Shown here: in pieces, positions 26,695 through 34,799 of the stretch
Numbering within the stretch: the stretch's first letter is position 1
Layout: each line of letters opens with the position of its first letter
Origin: Anaerolineae bacterium
GTDB lineage: Bacteria > Chloroflexota > Anaerolineae > Aggregatilineales > UBA2796
Direction: 5' to 3'
Length of the DNA stretch: 64,000 nucleotides
NCBI GenBank assembly: GCA_019637555.1
Contig: JAHBVK010000004.1
Span: forward strand, 99,795-163,794
Position numbers and translations under genes: made by a program
The notes under the pieces: model-generated
Database searches by the model: none
Told to the model about the DNA's origin: nothing
The model's input: only the letters and a program-made list of their open reading frames with translations

Positions 26695-27061
26695 CCTTGA
26701 TGCGCCCCCACGCCTTGAAGAAGTGCCAAAGTGCTGAGTACTGAGTGCTAAAGCTGCTAGGAAGATAATGCCACATTACCACAGTAGCATAACGCAGCAA
26801 ATCGTACTAAGGAATGATCCTTCGTTAGCCTACGGCTCCCGCTCGCCTGAGCCACTAAGCTGCAATTAGGAGAGGGGAAACCGAAAGGCAGGGAGTGATG
26901 GCTGGTTCTAATCACCTTCAGCGGGGTTTACCGAGTGTTGTAGCTGGAGGTTTCATCCTCCGGTCTACGCTCACCGATGCTTGAAAAACAGCGGAACAAT
27001 CCTTGCAGCCTGTGGTAGTTGATTTGCCTTGTTAGGACTCAGCATCTGGCAATAGTGCCGT
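26695..27061. repeat. Intergenic region with repeat remnants
   Basis: 367 bp. It contains a degenerate CCCCTCTCC-family palindrome (about 26822-26890), a reversed copy of the CCGGAGG composite repeat (26910-26969), and a short run of AGTGCTGAGTACTGAGTGCT-like direct repeats upstream of the oxidoreductase. Nothing coding is seen. Confidence 0.6.
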
Positions 27062-28219
27062 TCAAGACAAATGACTTTTGCGGTGCGCCACCTGAATCGC
27101 CGCCGGATCGATGTTTGCCTGCCGAGCATTTTGATAGGTATCACGCTCAAAAACCGCGAACCACGGCGCGATACAGAACGCCAGCGCGATCTCCAGAAAC
27201 ACGAAGTTAATCGCTTTGAGCGCGTACAAGACAAACAATAAGACGATGCCACCGCCACAAGCGAAGCCGATGAACATCACGCGCTTGGAGTAAAACGGCG
27301 CGATCAGGCGCAGGCATAGCATCAGCACCACGAACAACAGCGCCATCGCGTGGGCGGAGAGGTTATGCAGAAAGGTGACGAATGGCGTTGAGCGCACCGG
27401 AAAGACACCGACCAGCGCCAGCAAGATCGTGACTCCGAAGAGCGCCAACCTCAGCAAACGCAAGCGCGTATGCGCGATCACGCCCGCATAGTTCAGCAAA
27501 TACAGCTCGAAAAGGATGTCTTGCGCCACCGCAAATAGGATCAGTGCTGTCAGGATGATGCCGATATTGAAGTACAGACCACCATCCGCTTCCGCGCCCA
27601 GATAACTGAGCGAGAACGCCCACCACGTCCGGTTGCCGGAGGTTGCCCCTGCCAGCGCGATGAAGACCACCAGCGTGACGGCAGCCAACGTCAGCAGTTG
27701 AGAGCGCAGCAGCGTGGACGCCCACCACGCCAGCGAAAAGACGAAAATGCCACCGTACAACCCTGCCACCAGAATCGCCGCCGCCCGTGTGATCCGCACC
27801 TGTGCGAAGACTTGATCTATCAGGAAGAACGCCAGTACGGTCAGCGCCACGGTCAGCAGCCAGACAATGACACCGACCACCATGCGTCCGATCAGGTCGC
27901 TGCGCCGCGCGCCCAGCGCCTCTGCCACCACCTGCAAACTGGATGTCACTGGCGAAAAGCGCCGATATGCCAGCAGTGTGACGAAGAACGCTGTGACCAT
28001 CGTGGTCGCGATGAAGACCACACCTACTGTGTTCTCGGCGTTTGGCTCATTAAAGGAGATTAGCAAGCGCACCATCGGTTCGTCGCGCAGCAGTAGTAGA
28101 GCGATAGCGAAACCAATCGGCACGCCGACCAGACCAAGTAAGAAGCAAAAGCGAAAGCGGCGATCTTCAACAGCGCTGCCCTGTAGTTGGTTGGTTGCTT
28201 CGTGTGAAGTAGTGCTCAC
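27062..28219 (-). CDS. Polytopic membrane protein of unknown function
   Basis: 385 residues with about ten hydrophobic helices and short loops; no ABC, MFS or enzyme motif was recognised. Charged loops include EALGARRSDLIGR near 90-100, which recalls the cytoplasmic loops of permease-like subunits, but no ATPase gene is adjacent. The frame opens at a TTG at 28249. The GTG at 28219 is preferred because CAGGA lies about 11 nt upstream and the sequence before the TTG looks like a -10 box (TATAAT on the minus strand). Confidence 0.7.
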   Translation of the reverse strand: MSTTSHEATNQLQGSAVEDRRFRFCFLLGLVGVPIGFAIALLLLRDEPMVRLLISFNEPNAENTVGVVFIATTMVTAFFVTLLAYRRFSPVTSSLQVVAEALGARRSDLIGRMVVGVIVWLLTVALTVLAFFLIDQVFAQVRITRAAAILVAGLYGGIFVFSLAWWASTLLRSQLLTLAAVTLVVFIALAGATSGNRTWWAFSLSYLGAEADGGLYFNIGIILTALILFAVAQDILFELYLLNYAGVIAHTRLRLLRLALFGVTILLALVGVFPVRSTPFVTFLHNLSAHAMALLFVVLMLCLRLIAPFYSKRVMFIGFACGGGIVLLFVLYALKAINFVFLEIALAFCIAPWFAVFERDTYQNARQANIDPAAIQVAHRKSHLS

Positions 28220-28487
28220 GGTGATGGGATTCCTGAGTGCCAATATCAAAACTATTATACTGATTTACAGAATTACGGTCTGTGCAATCTCAAACCATTT
28301 TGCGCCTTCGGTTGGTCAAATCTAACGTAGCACCAACTATCCGCCTGAAAACGCCCTGTATCGCCTGCCAACTTCAGGCAGTATTTTGAACTGCGCGATG
28401 CTGCTGCACTCTGCTGCCTATTGGCTATTGCGGGGTATGATAGAGTGAATCCATATAATCGAACTGAAGTCGAGTGATTGAGAGGCT

Positions 28488-29147
28488 ATGAACACTCTAA
28501 CCTTAACACCAGATCAAGTAGCGGCGGCGATCAAGCAGCACGGCGTGGTCGCCATCTTGCGCGGCGACTACAGCATGCAGGAAACCATCGACATTGCGGC
28601 GGCACTGCGCGAGGGCGGCGTCCGCATCCTCGAATTGACGCTCAATTCACCGAGTGCGCTAGAGGGCATCGGCAAGCTGCGAGAACTGCATGGCGAGGCG
28701 ATGTTCGTCGGTGCGGGGACCGTCCGCACAGTGGAGCAGGTGGATATTGCCATCGACGCGGGCGCACAATTCCTCGTCTCGCCCAACTTCGATCCCGCCA
28801 GCGTGCAGCGATCCCGGCAGCGCGGTGTGCTGCATCTACCGGGCGTGCTCACGCCGAGTGAGGCGCAGCAGGCAATGAACGCGGGCTGCCGGATGCTCAA
28901 GCTGTTTCCCTCGGACATCTTCGGACCTAGTTACCTGAAGGCGTTGAAAGCACCGCTGGATGACGCCGAATTCGTACCCACAGGCGGCATCACGCCGGAT
29001 AACCTCAAGCAGATGGTGCAGGCGGGCGCGGTGGCAATCGGTGCGGGCAGCAGCCTGATCCCCAAGAAGATCGTCGCTGGCAGTCTCGATCACATCCGCG
29101 AACAGGCAGAGGCATACAACAGGGCATGGCGCGACGCTCACGCCTGA
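28488..29147 (+). CDS. eda: 2-keto-3-deoxy-6-phosphogluconate (KDPG/KHG) aldolase
   Basis: 219 residues, typical length. Active-site residues are in place: the Arg of VVAILRG, the Glu of ILELTLNSP and the Schiff-base Lys of MLKLFPSD; the phosphate-binding GGI and GAGSSL motifs are also seen. It splits KDPG into pyruvate and glyceraldehyde 3-phosphate (Entner-Doudoroff) or cleaves related 2-keto acids. No edd or kdgK gene is nearby; glycerate kinase at 19.2 kb is the nearest related function. GAGAGG precedes the ATG very closely. Confidence 0.9.
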   Translation: MNTLTLTPDQVAAAIKQHGVVAILRGDYSMQETIDIAAALREGGVRILELTLNSPSALEGIGKLRELHGEAMFVGAGTVRTVEQVDIAIDAGAQFLVSPNFDPASVQRSRQRGVLHLPGVLTPSEAQQAMNAGCRMLKLFPSDIFGPSYLKALKAPLDDAEFVPTGGITPDNLKQMVQAGAVAIGAGSSLIPKKIVAGSLDHIREQAEAYNRAWRDAHA

Positions 29148-29199
29148 TGCTTGTTTGCTCAGGGCACCGAGCGCTCTAGACCTTAGGCGGTCAAGCGGC

Positions 29200-30891
29200 T
29201 CACTGGCTGCCTTTGTCGCGGCGATCCAAGCGCCAGATCGCCAGCCCGATGCCGAGGATGGTCAGCATCGCCGCAAACAGCAGCAGCGCTAACAAATTGC
29301 GCCGTTCCGACTCCTGTCCGCCGAAGCGAATGCTGAAGGTGACACTCTCGCCAGCTAAGATCGGGCGCACCAGATCGTAAGTGTCGTAAGGCGTCACTTT
29401 GCCAGTGTCATCGCTCAGTTGGATCGGTTCACCGCGCTGATAGCCGGGCGTAATCAACAGTGCGCCGCTGCTCTGCGCCACATGCACCGAAAGCTGATCC
29501 ACTTCGTAACTGGCAGGCTGCTGCACTGTCAGGTCGCCCGCGAAGGGCAGTTCGTAGCTAAATTGCAGTGTGGTATCCCCCGGCGCAAAGGGGATTGCCG
29601 TATAGATCAATGCGCCGTTGCCGATGCGGAAGCTGCTGCTATCCTGCGACAATGTGATCGCGGCGGCTTGCGCGGGCAACTGTACTTGCAGCGATACGCC
29701 GTCCGTACCGGTGAAGATGCGGTCTCCGATGTTGCGGAACAGGATGCCCTGCTGGATGAATGCCTGTGTGGGGCTATCGAAACTAACGAAGATTCGCTCT
29801 ACATCGGCGCGGATATCTTTCGGATCAGTGGTCGCCTCATAAATCGTGAACGACAGATCGAGCGTTGGTCCACTTCCCGTTTGTAGCTGGATCGGTTCGC
29901 TGTTCTGCAAAATGCCCGCGTAGTTGGTGGTCAGTACATAAACCAAGCCGTTGCGCCGCGCCACCGCGCCAAAGCTGAACGAACCGTCCGCTGTGGTGCT
30001 GGTATCCAGCTTGAGCGCGTCGTTGAAGCCCGCCGCCGTCGTCTCGATCACGCGCAGGGTCAGTGGCAGATTGGCGGGCGTGGCGGCATCTTTCGTGCCG
30101 TTGGTCAGCTTACCCGCAACGGTGATCGTGTCAGTGTCGGGGATAACGGGCGCTGGTGTCGGCGTCTGTGCGGGCACACCAACAGCATCGTTGTTGACCC
30201 AACCGAGTGAGCGTGTGTAAGCGACTACCGACCAACGTTGTTCCTCAGTCAGCGTATCGAATTTGTGGCTGCCATCGGGCTTGCCTTCCGTCAGCAAGCG
30301 GAACATCTGCGTGTCGCTGCGGTTGATCAATGCCGCGGGATCGCTCAGGTCAACGGTCACTTCTGGCTTGGCGCTCTCGCCCGTTGCGGAGTGGCAGGCA
30401 GTACACTGCTGTTCCCAGACCTGCTTACCCGCTGTCATCCGATCCGGCGTGTAGTGCAAGCTGTAGATGTAATTGGCGACGTTCCAGCGATCTTGCTCGT
30501 TCAACTGGTTCTTCCACGGCGGCATCGGGCAGGCGTTAGAGCCATTGTTGCCGTTGCTGATGATGGCAAACCATGCCGTCAGCGCCTTGCTCTGATTTGC
30601 TTCGGCATCCTTGAACGAGACGATGCTACAGGCGATGCTGGCGGCTACCTGCCCATTACCTTCACCCGTGATGCCGTGACACAACTGGCAGCCCTGAGCG
30701 CCGCCGAATATCTCCGCCCCGCGTGCCATATCGACCTTGCCCACCGGATAACCGAGATCGGGCGGGACAGTAGGCGTCACAGTGGGCAGCGCCATCGTGC
30801 GCACGATAGGCGGTTCGCCGGACAGCGCACAACCGCTGATCAAGAGCAGAACGAATAATACTGGAAGCAGGTGAGAGAGTCTAAAGGACAT
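29200..30891 (-). CDS. Di-heme c-type cytochrome lipoprotein with C-terminal membrane anchor
   Basis: 563 residues. A lipoprotein signal (VLFVLLLISGC, Cys21) is followed by two cytochrome c domains with CQLCH (68-72) and CTACH (about 160-165), each with a distal Met-containing segment. Two beta-sandwich-like regions follow (about 240-330, LTNGTKDAATPANLPLTLRVIETT, resembling carboxypeptidase-regulatory domains; and 330-520). A membrane helix near 535-556 with a basic tail ends the protein. It acts outside the membrane in electron transfer. It is the last gene downstream of ccmFHG-like genes, 9 bp after the ccmI-like gene, and is the likely client of that maturation system. Confidence 0.85.
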   Translation of the reverse strand: MSFRLSHLLPVLFVLLLISGCALSGEPPIVRTMALPTVTPTVPPDLGYPVGKVDMARGAEIFGGAQGCQLCHGITGEGNGQVAASIACSIVSFKDAEANQSKALTAWFAIISNGNNGSNACPMPPWKNQLNEQDRWNVANYIYSLHYTPDRMTAGKQVWEQQCTACHSATGESAKPEVTVDLSDPAALINRSDTQMFRLLTEGKPDGSHKFDTLTEEQRWSVVAYTRSLGWVNNDAVGVPAQTPTPAPVIPDTDTITVAGKLTNGTKDAATPANLPLTLRVIETTAAGFNDALKLDTSTTADGSFSFGAVARRNGLVYVLTTNYAGILQNSEPIQLQTGSGPTLDLSFTIYEATTDPKDIRADVERIFVSFDSPTQAFIQQGILFRNIGDRIFTGTDGVSLQVQLPAQAAAITLSQDSSSFRIGNGALIYTAIPFAPGDTTLQFSYELPFAGDLTVQQPASYEVDQLSVHVAQSSGALLITPGYQRGEPIQLSDDTGKVTPYDTYDLVRPILAGESVTFSIRFGGQESERRNLLALLLFAAMLTILGIGLAIWRLDRRDKGSQ

Positions 30892-30900
30892 GATGATGAT

Positions 30901-31281
30901 CTATGCTTTGCGTTTGCGCGCCGAACGTACAGGAGTTGAAGAAGGAGACGGAGATGGATCGGGCGCTGCCTTGTTGTTAGCTGCCAACAGGTCGATCTGA
31001 CGCAGAATATCCGCGCCGCGCTGCATCAAGAATTCGCGCTGCGTGTGATAATCTACTTCAGCCAACTTGCCCGTTTGAAAATCGAAGTCCAGATCACGCA
31101 GGCTGGCGAGAGTCGCTTGATGCTGTGCTTCCAGACCGATCAGCGGCGAACTGAGGTCGGCATCGGCGGCAGTGGGCTGCGCTTTGAGTTTTTGTGGTGA
31201 CGATCTCAGCAGTGGTGCCAGCACAATAGCGACGACCGCAATCAAGAACGCGATGAATAAGATCAGCCCGCCAACACTCAT
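30901..31281 (-). CDS. CcmI-like cytochrome c biogenesis membrane protein
   Basis: 126 residues from the ATG at 31281, which overlaps the stop of the thioredoxin-like gene (ATGA); the longer frame to 31350 lies inside that gene. One N-terminal membrane helix (about 4-24, GGLILFIAFLIAVVAIVLAPL) is followed by a helical segment (LEAQHQATLASLRDLDFDFQTGKLAEVDYHTQREFL) like the N-terminal region of CcmI/CycH and related small Ccm proteins. The tail is Pro/Ser-rich and ends in RSARKRKA. Position within the ccm cluster supports a role in apocytochrome handling. Confidence 0.7.
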   Translation of the reverse strand: MSVGGLILFIAFLIAVVAIVLAPLLRSSPQKLKAQPTAADADLSSPLIGLEAQHQATLASLRDLDFDFQTGKLAEVDYHTQREFLMQRGADILRQIDLLAANNKAAPDPSPSPSSTPVRSARKRKA

Positions 31282-31871
31282 TCCGCCACCAGTAATCTGT
31301 CCAGTACCGTCCGCAAGTCCGCCGCCGTCGTCGGACCGGGGATCATCCACGCTACGTTGCCCGCTTTATCAATGACGAAGGTCTCTGGCACCTGGCGCAC
31401 GCCGTACATGCCTGTAATCCGGCTCTCGGCGTCGTGTCCGGTGGGATATTCAATGTTGAATTCCTTGAGGAACTCAATGGCGTTGGATTCGTTATCGAGA
31501 TAGCCCACGCCGACCATGACCACGCCGCGATCCTTGTATTCATCCCAGATAGCGTTGAGATCGGCGGCTTCGGAGCGGCAGGGACCGCACCAACTCGCCC
31601 AGAAGTTAATAACAACCACGTTGCCCTTCTGCGCGCTCAGGCTGAAGTCGCCACCACCGTAAGTATTGACGATAAAATCCGGCGCGGGACCGCTAGTGAT
31701 CTGGCGGCGGTTTGCTTCTATCAGCGCCCAGCCTAAGCCCAGAATGATTAGCACCGGAACGATCATGATTAGCGCCATGACCAGTGGTTTGATGCGGCGA
31801 GGCTGCGGCTTAATCGTCTGGGCTGGTGTTGCTGACGCTGCGTTCGTGTTCGCTGTGGTTGTCGTAGTCAT
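31278..31871 (-). CDS. ccmG: Thiol-disulfide oxidoreductase, CcmG/DsbE/ResA type
   Basis: 197 residues from the ATG at 31871, with GAGGTG 9 nt upstream; the frame also allows a GTG at 31883. A Thr/Ala-rich cytoplasmic tail precedes one membrane helix (about 30-52). A thioredoxin fold outside the membrane follows, with INFWASWCGPCRSEAADLN as active site and the cis-Pro in VRQVPETFVID. It keeps the CxxCH cysteines of apocytochrome c reduced for heme attachment. It overlaps the ccmI-like gene and lies 16 bp after ccmH. Confidence 0.9.
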   Translation of the reverse strand: MTTTTTANTNAASATPAQTIKPQPRRIKPLVMALIMIVPVLIILGLGWALIEANRRQITSGPAPDFIVNTYGGGDFSLSAQKGNVVVINFWASWCGPCRSEAADLNAIWDEYKDRGVVMVGVGYLDNESNAIEFLKEFNIEYPTGHDAESRITGMYGVRQVPETFVIDKAGNVAWMIPGPTTAADLRTVLDRLLVAE

Positions 31872-31887
31872 AATCCCTGCCACCTCA

Positions 31888-32436
31888 CTACTCTTGATTC
31901 AGTTCAGCTTCCAGCCGTGCGCGGTATTCATCATCAATCGGGATTGAGCCATCCGCCTCGGCAAAGTCGGGAGTTATCTCCTGTTCGTGCTGTCGGCGTG
32001 ATCGCCATTGTAGCAGATTCAGCAGCACCACCACACCGATCAGCCCGATCAGCGCCAGCGGAAGCACGATGGTTAGTAGCTGCGCTTGCGGCGTGGTCGG
32101 CGTGCCTACGGTTTTAGGTCCGAAACGGGTGGCGAAATACGCTTCGATCTGCTCCTGAGTGTAACCTTGCGCCAGTAAATCGCGTACCTGCTGTTTCCAG
32201 TCCAGACAAGCATCGGTGTAGCACACCGCCAGTGGCAAATTCTCGCACACTGGACAGTAGAGATTCTTCGCCGCCGCGTTGACTTCCGCCTCGGTGACGG
32301 GGCGCAGCGTGGGAACAGGCGTGGCATCGCCTTGCGCTAAAGTGATCAGCGTCGCGCTGCTCATCACTTTGATCAGCAACAGCAGCAGGACGACAGCCAG
32401 TGTGAACCAACGTTTCACCGAATTCATCACTCGCAT
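31888..32436 (-). CDS. ccmH: CcmH/CycL-type apocytochrome c thioreductase subunit
   Basis: 182 residues: signal/anchor helix (about 10-33), the CcmH domain with CPVCENLPLA (Cys61, Cys64), then VRDLLAQGYTQEQIEAYFATRFG, and a second membrane helix (about 122-145). In addition to the family CxxC there are Cys72 and Cys77 (AVCYTDAC), which usual CcmH proteins lack. It overlaps ccmF by 1 bp (TGATG). It should reduce or bind the heme-ligating cysteines of apocytochrome together with CcmF and CcmG. Confidence 0.9.
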   Translation of the reverse strand: MRVMNSVKRWFTLAVVLLLLLIKVMSSATLITLAQGDATPVPTLRPVTEAEVNAAAKNLYCPVCENLPLAVCYTDACLDWKQQVRDLLAQGYTQEQIEAYFATRFGPKTVGTPTTPQAQLLTIVLPLALIGLIGVVVLLNLLQWRSRRQHEQEITPDFAEADGSIPIDDEYRARLEAELNQE

Positions 32437-34508
32437 CAGTCCCCCGCCAGTTGCAATTGACCGGGCGCGGTCTTTTCCGCCAGTTTAGCCACGGTGTCCT
32501 TTTGCGGGCTGGGCCATGCCGCGATGATCGTGCCGAGGATCAAGATGATGCCGCCCCACCACACCAAATTGACCAGCGGATTGATGTAGACGTGGAAGGT
32601 TAGGCGCTGCCCTTCCCATCCGGTCAGCAGCACGTAGAAATCGCTCTCTAGCGTGGTGTACTGTCCGGCGATGGTCATGGGCATCTGGCTGCCGCTTTCC
32701 GTGCCGAAGAAATCTTTGCGCGGGCGAATATCCGCCACTTTGACGCCATCTTTATACACGCCCACATCCGCCATCACCATCAAGCGCCCATCATCCGCAT
32801 CCGCTTGATAGGCATTTTCGTAGACCATGGTCATGTTGCCGAGCGTGATCTGATCACCTTTGCCGATGGTTGCCTGCGTCTCCATCTGGAATACGGTGCT
32901 GGCGATCACGCCGATGCCGATGACGACAATGCCAAGATGGATGAAATAGCCACCGTAACGTTGACGGCTGCGGGCGAACAAGCGCACCAGCGCCGTGATC
33001 GGATTCTCGCCTTTGCTCATGCGGGCACGCACCCCGCGATAATACTCAAGGATGGTGGTGTAGCCCGCGAAAAAGACCAAGCCATACGCCAGCAGCGCCG
33101 TGCCGTTGCGCGTTCCCGTGGCGAACAGAAACGCAATCGTCGCTACCGTCAGCACCAGCGGGAGTTGCAGTTGTTTGTTCAGCGTCCCCACCGATGACTT
33201 CTTCCACGCCACCAGCGGCGCGACACCCATCAACAGGAACATCGCTCCGAACAGCGGCACGACGACGCCAAGATAATATTCGCGCCCCAGTGTGATCTGC
33301 TGTCCGGTGAACAATTCGCTGAATACGGGCGCGTAAGTTCCCCACAACACCATGATGGTAATGCCGACGAAAATCCAGTTGTTGAGCACAAACATGCTCT
33401 CACGGCTGATCAGCGCATCCAGTTGGTGATCGCTAGCCAGATCGCCGCGTGACCAGCGCCAGCCCCATAACCCCAAGCAGCCGAGGATCGTACCCGCCAC
33501 GAAGATCAGCATTGGGACGCCGATGGAACTCTGCGCGAAGCTGTGAACACTGGAGACGATGCCGCTGCGGGTGGCGAACGTGCCCAGCATCACCAGCAAG
33601 AAGGTCAGGATGATCAGGAACATGTTCCAGACCTTGAGCATCCCGCGCTTCTCTTGAATCATCACGCTGTGGAGAAATGCTGTTCCCGTCAGCCACGGCA
33701 GCAGCGCGGCATTTTCAACGGGGTCCCAACCCCAATAGCCGCCCCAACCGAGCACGTCATACGCCCACCGTCCGCCGAGGATCAGCCCCAAGCCGAGCAG
33801 CAGCCACGCCAGCAAAATCCAGCGGCGGGTGACTTTGATCCAGTTGGTGTTCAACTGTCCCGATGCCAGCGCCGCCATCGCAAACGCCCACGGGATGGTC
33901 ATGCCCACGTAGCCTGCGTACAACATCGGCGGGTGGATCACCATACCGGGGTGGCGCAGCAGCGGATTCAAGCCGCGTCCATCGGTAGGACGGAAAACGG
34001 TGGCGAAGGCAGGCTGAAATACCGCGTTGATCACTTCTTGCTGACCGGGGATCGTCCAGAAGCGCTGGAAAGGATTCTCAAAGACGACGACCAAGATCAA
34101 GAAGAAACTGAGCACCAGCGCGGTGAAGGTCACTACCCACGGCATCAAGCGCCGATCCGATTTCCAGTTGAGCAGCAGCGCGGCACAGGTGAAGGTGCTC
34201 ATCGTCCACGCCCAGAACAACAGCGATCCGGGCTGCCCACCCCACAACGCCGTCATTTTGTAGAACAGCGGTTCGGTGGAATTGGTCACGTTGTAGACGT
34301 ATTGGATGCTGAAATCGCCGCTGTACTGCGCCGCCAGCATGGTCAGCACCGCCGTCGTCAGCAGGGGCCAGATCAGCAGCGCGGCATTACGCGCGCTGAG
34401 AATCCAGCGTTCCCGCTGATTCAGCGCTCCGTAGGCAGAGCCAAGTGTCGCGAACACCGCACATAGCAGCGCCAAAGCTGTCGTGATAATGCCTAATTCA
34501 GCAAACAT
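32436..34508 (-). CDS. ccmF: Cytochrome c heme lyase subunit CcmF
   Basis: 690 residues, about 15 membrane helices. The tryptophan-rich WWD heme-handling signature is present as WGGYWGWDPVENAALLPW near 250-267. Conserved histidines flank it (for example HPGMVIHPPMLYAGYVG), and the family regions NPFQRF and GRGLNPLLRHP are present. It ligates heme to apocytochrome c on the outer face of the membrane. It is the first gene of the minus-strand ccm operon. The ccmABCDE genes are not in the window, so they must be elsewhere. Confidence 0.95.
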   Translation of the reverse strand: MFAELGIITTALALLCAVFATLGSAYGALNQRERWILSARNAALLIWPLLTTAVLTMLAAQYSGDFSIQYVYNVTNSTEPLFYKMTALWGGQPGSLLFWAWTMSTFTCAALLLNWKSDRRLMPWVVTFTALVLSFFLILVVVFENPFQRFWTIPGQQEVINAVFQPAFATVFRPTDGRGLNPLLRHPGMVIHPPMLYAGYVGMTIPWAFAMAALASGQLNTNWIKVTRRWILLAWLLLGLGLILGGRWAYDVLGWGGYWGWDPVENAALLPWLTGTAFLHSVMIQEKRGMLKVWNMFLIILTFLLVMLGTFATRSGIVSSVHSFAQSSIGVPMLIFVAGTILGCLGLWGWRWSRGDLASDHQLDALISRESMFVLNNWIFVGITIMVLWGTYAPVFSELFTGQQITLGREYYLGVVVPLFGAMFLLMGVAPLVAWKKSSVGTLNKQLQLPLVLTVATIAFLFATGTRNGTALLAYGLVFFAGYTTILEYYRGVRARMSKGENPITALVRLFARSRQRYGGYFIHLGIVVIGIGVIASTVFQMETQATIGKGDQITLGNMTMVYENAYQADADDGRLMVMADVGVYKDGVKVADIRPRKDFFGTESGSQMPMTIAGQYTTLESDFYVLLTGWEGQRLTFHVYINPLVNLVWWGGIILILGTIIAAWPSPQKDTVAKLAEKTAPGQLQLAGD

Positions 34509-34649
34509 CTGACGACTCCAAATTCCAATACGCGAATCAAAAAAACCTTAAGGCAGGCTGTTTGTGAAAATTATATCATGCTATTGAGGCAATGTAATGG
34601 GTTGGACAAGACTCTATCACATCGAATCCGCTGGATCAGCAATCCAAAC

Positions 34650-34724
34650 ACAGGGCGAGGCACGCCTCGCCCCTACATTGTGCGACGTATTAAGGGTTGG
34701 GTGTAGGATCGTGCCTCGCCCTGT
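34650..34724. repeat. Long inverted repeat (ACAGGGCGAGGCACG)
   Basis: ACAGGGCGAGGCACG (34650-34664) is a perfect 15-bp inverted repeat with 34710-34724. It lies between the TIR-protein gene and ccmF, both on the minus strand, and could terminate the former only if read further downstream, so it is more likely a dispersed GC-rich repeat. A shorter relative lies at 13.56 kb. Confidence 0.65.
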
Positions 34725-34799
34725 ATTCTGAACATCAATTATCAGCAGTTGTAGTGCGGTGAATCACGCCGACAAAACAGTACGCGACAAATTCGATAG

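Noticed and set aside
22291..26970. CRISPR array suggested by repeated palindromes
   Set aside because: Repeats are irregular in spacing, orientation and content, with no uniform spacers and no cas genes.
30238..30858. 206-codon ORF on the plus strand opposite the cytochrome gene
   Set aside because: The reverse strand encodes a coherent di-heme cytochrome; this is an antisense shadow with no family similarity or RBS.
33543..34466. 307-codon ORF on the plus strand opposite ccmF
   Set aside because: Very His/Gln/Arg-rich composition typical of antisense to a membrane protein; ccmF is unambiguous.
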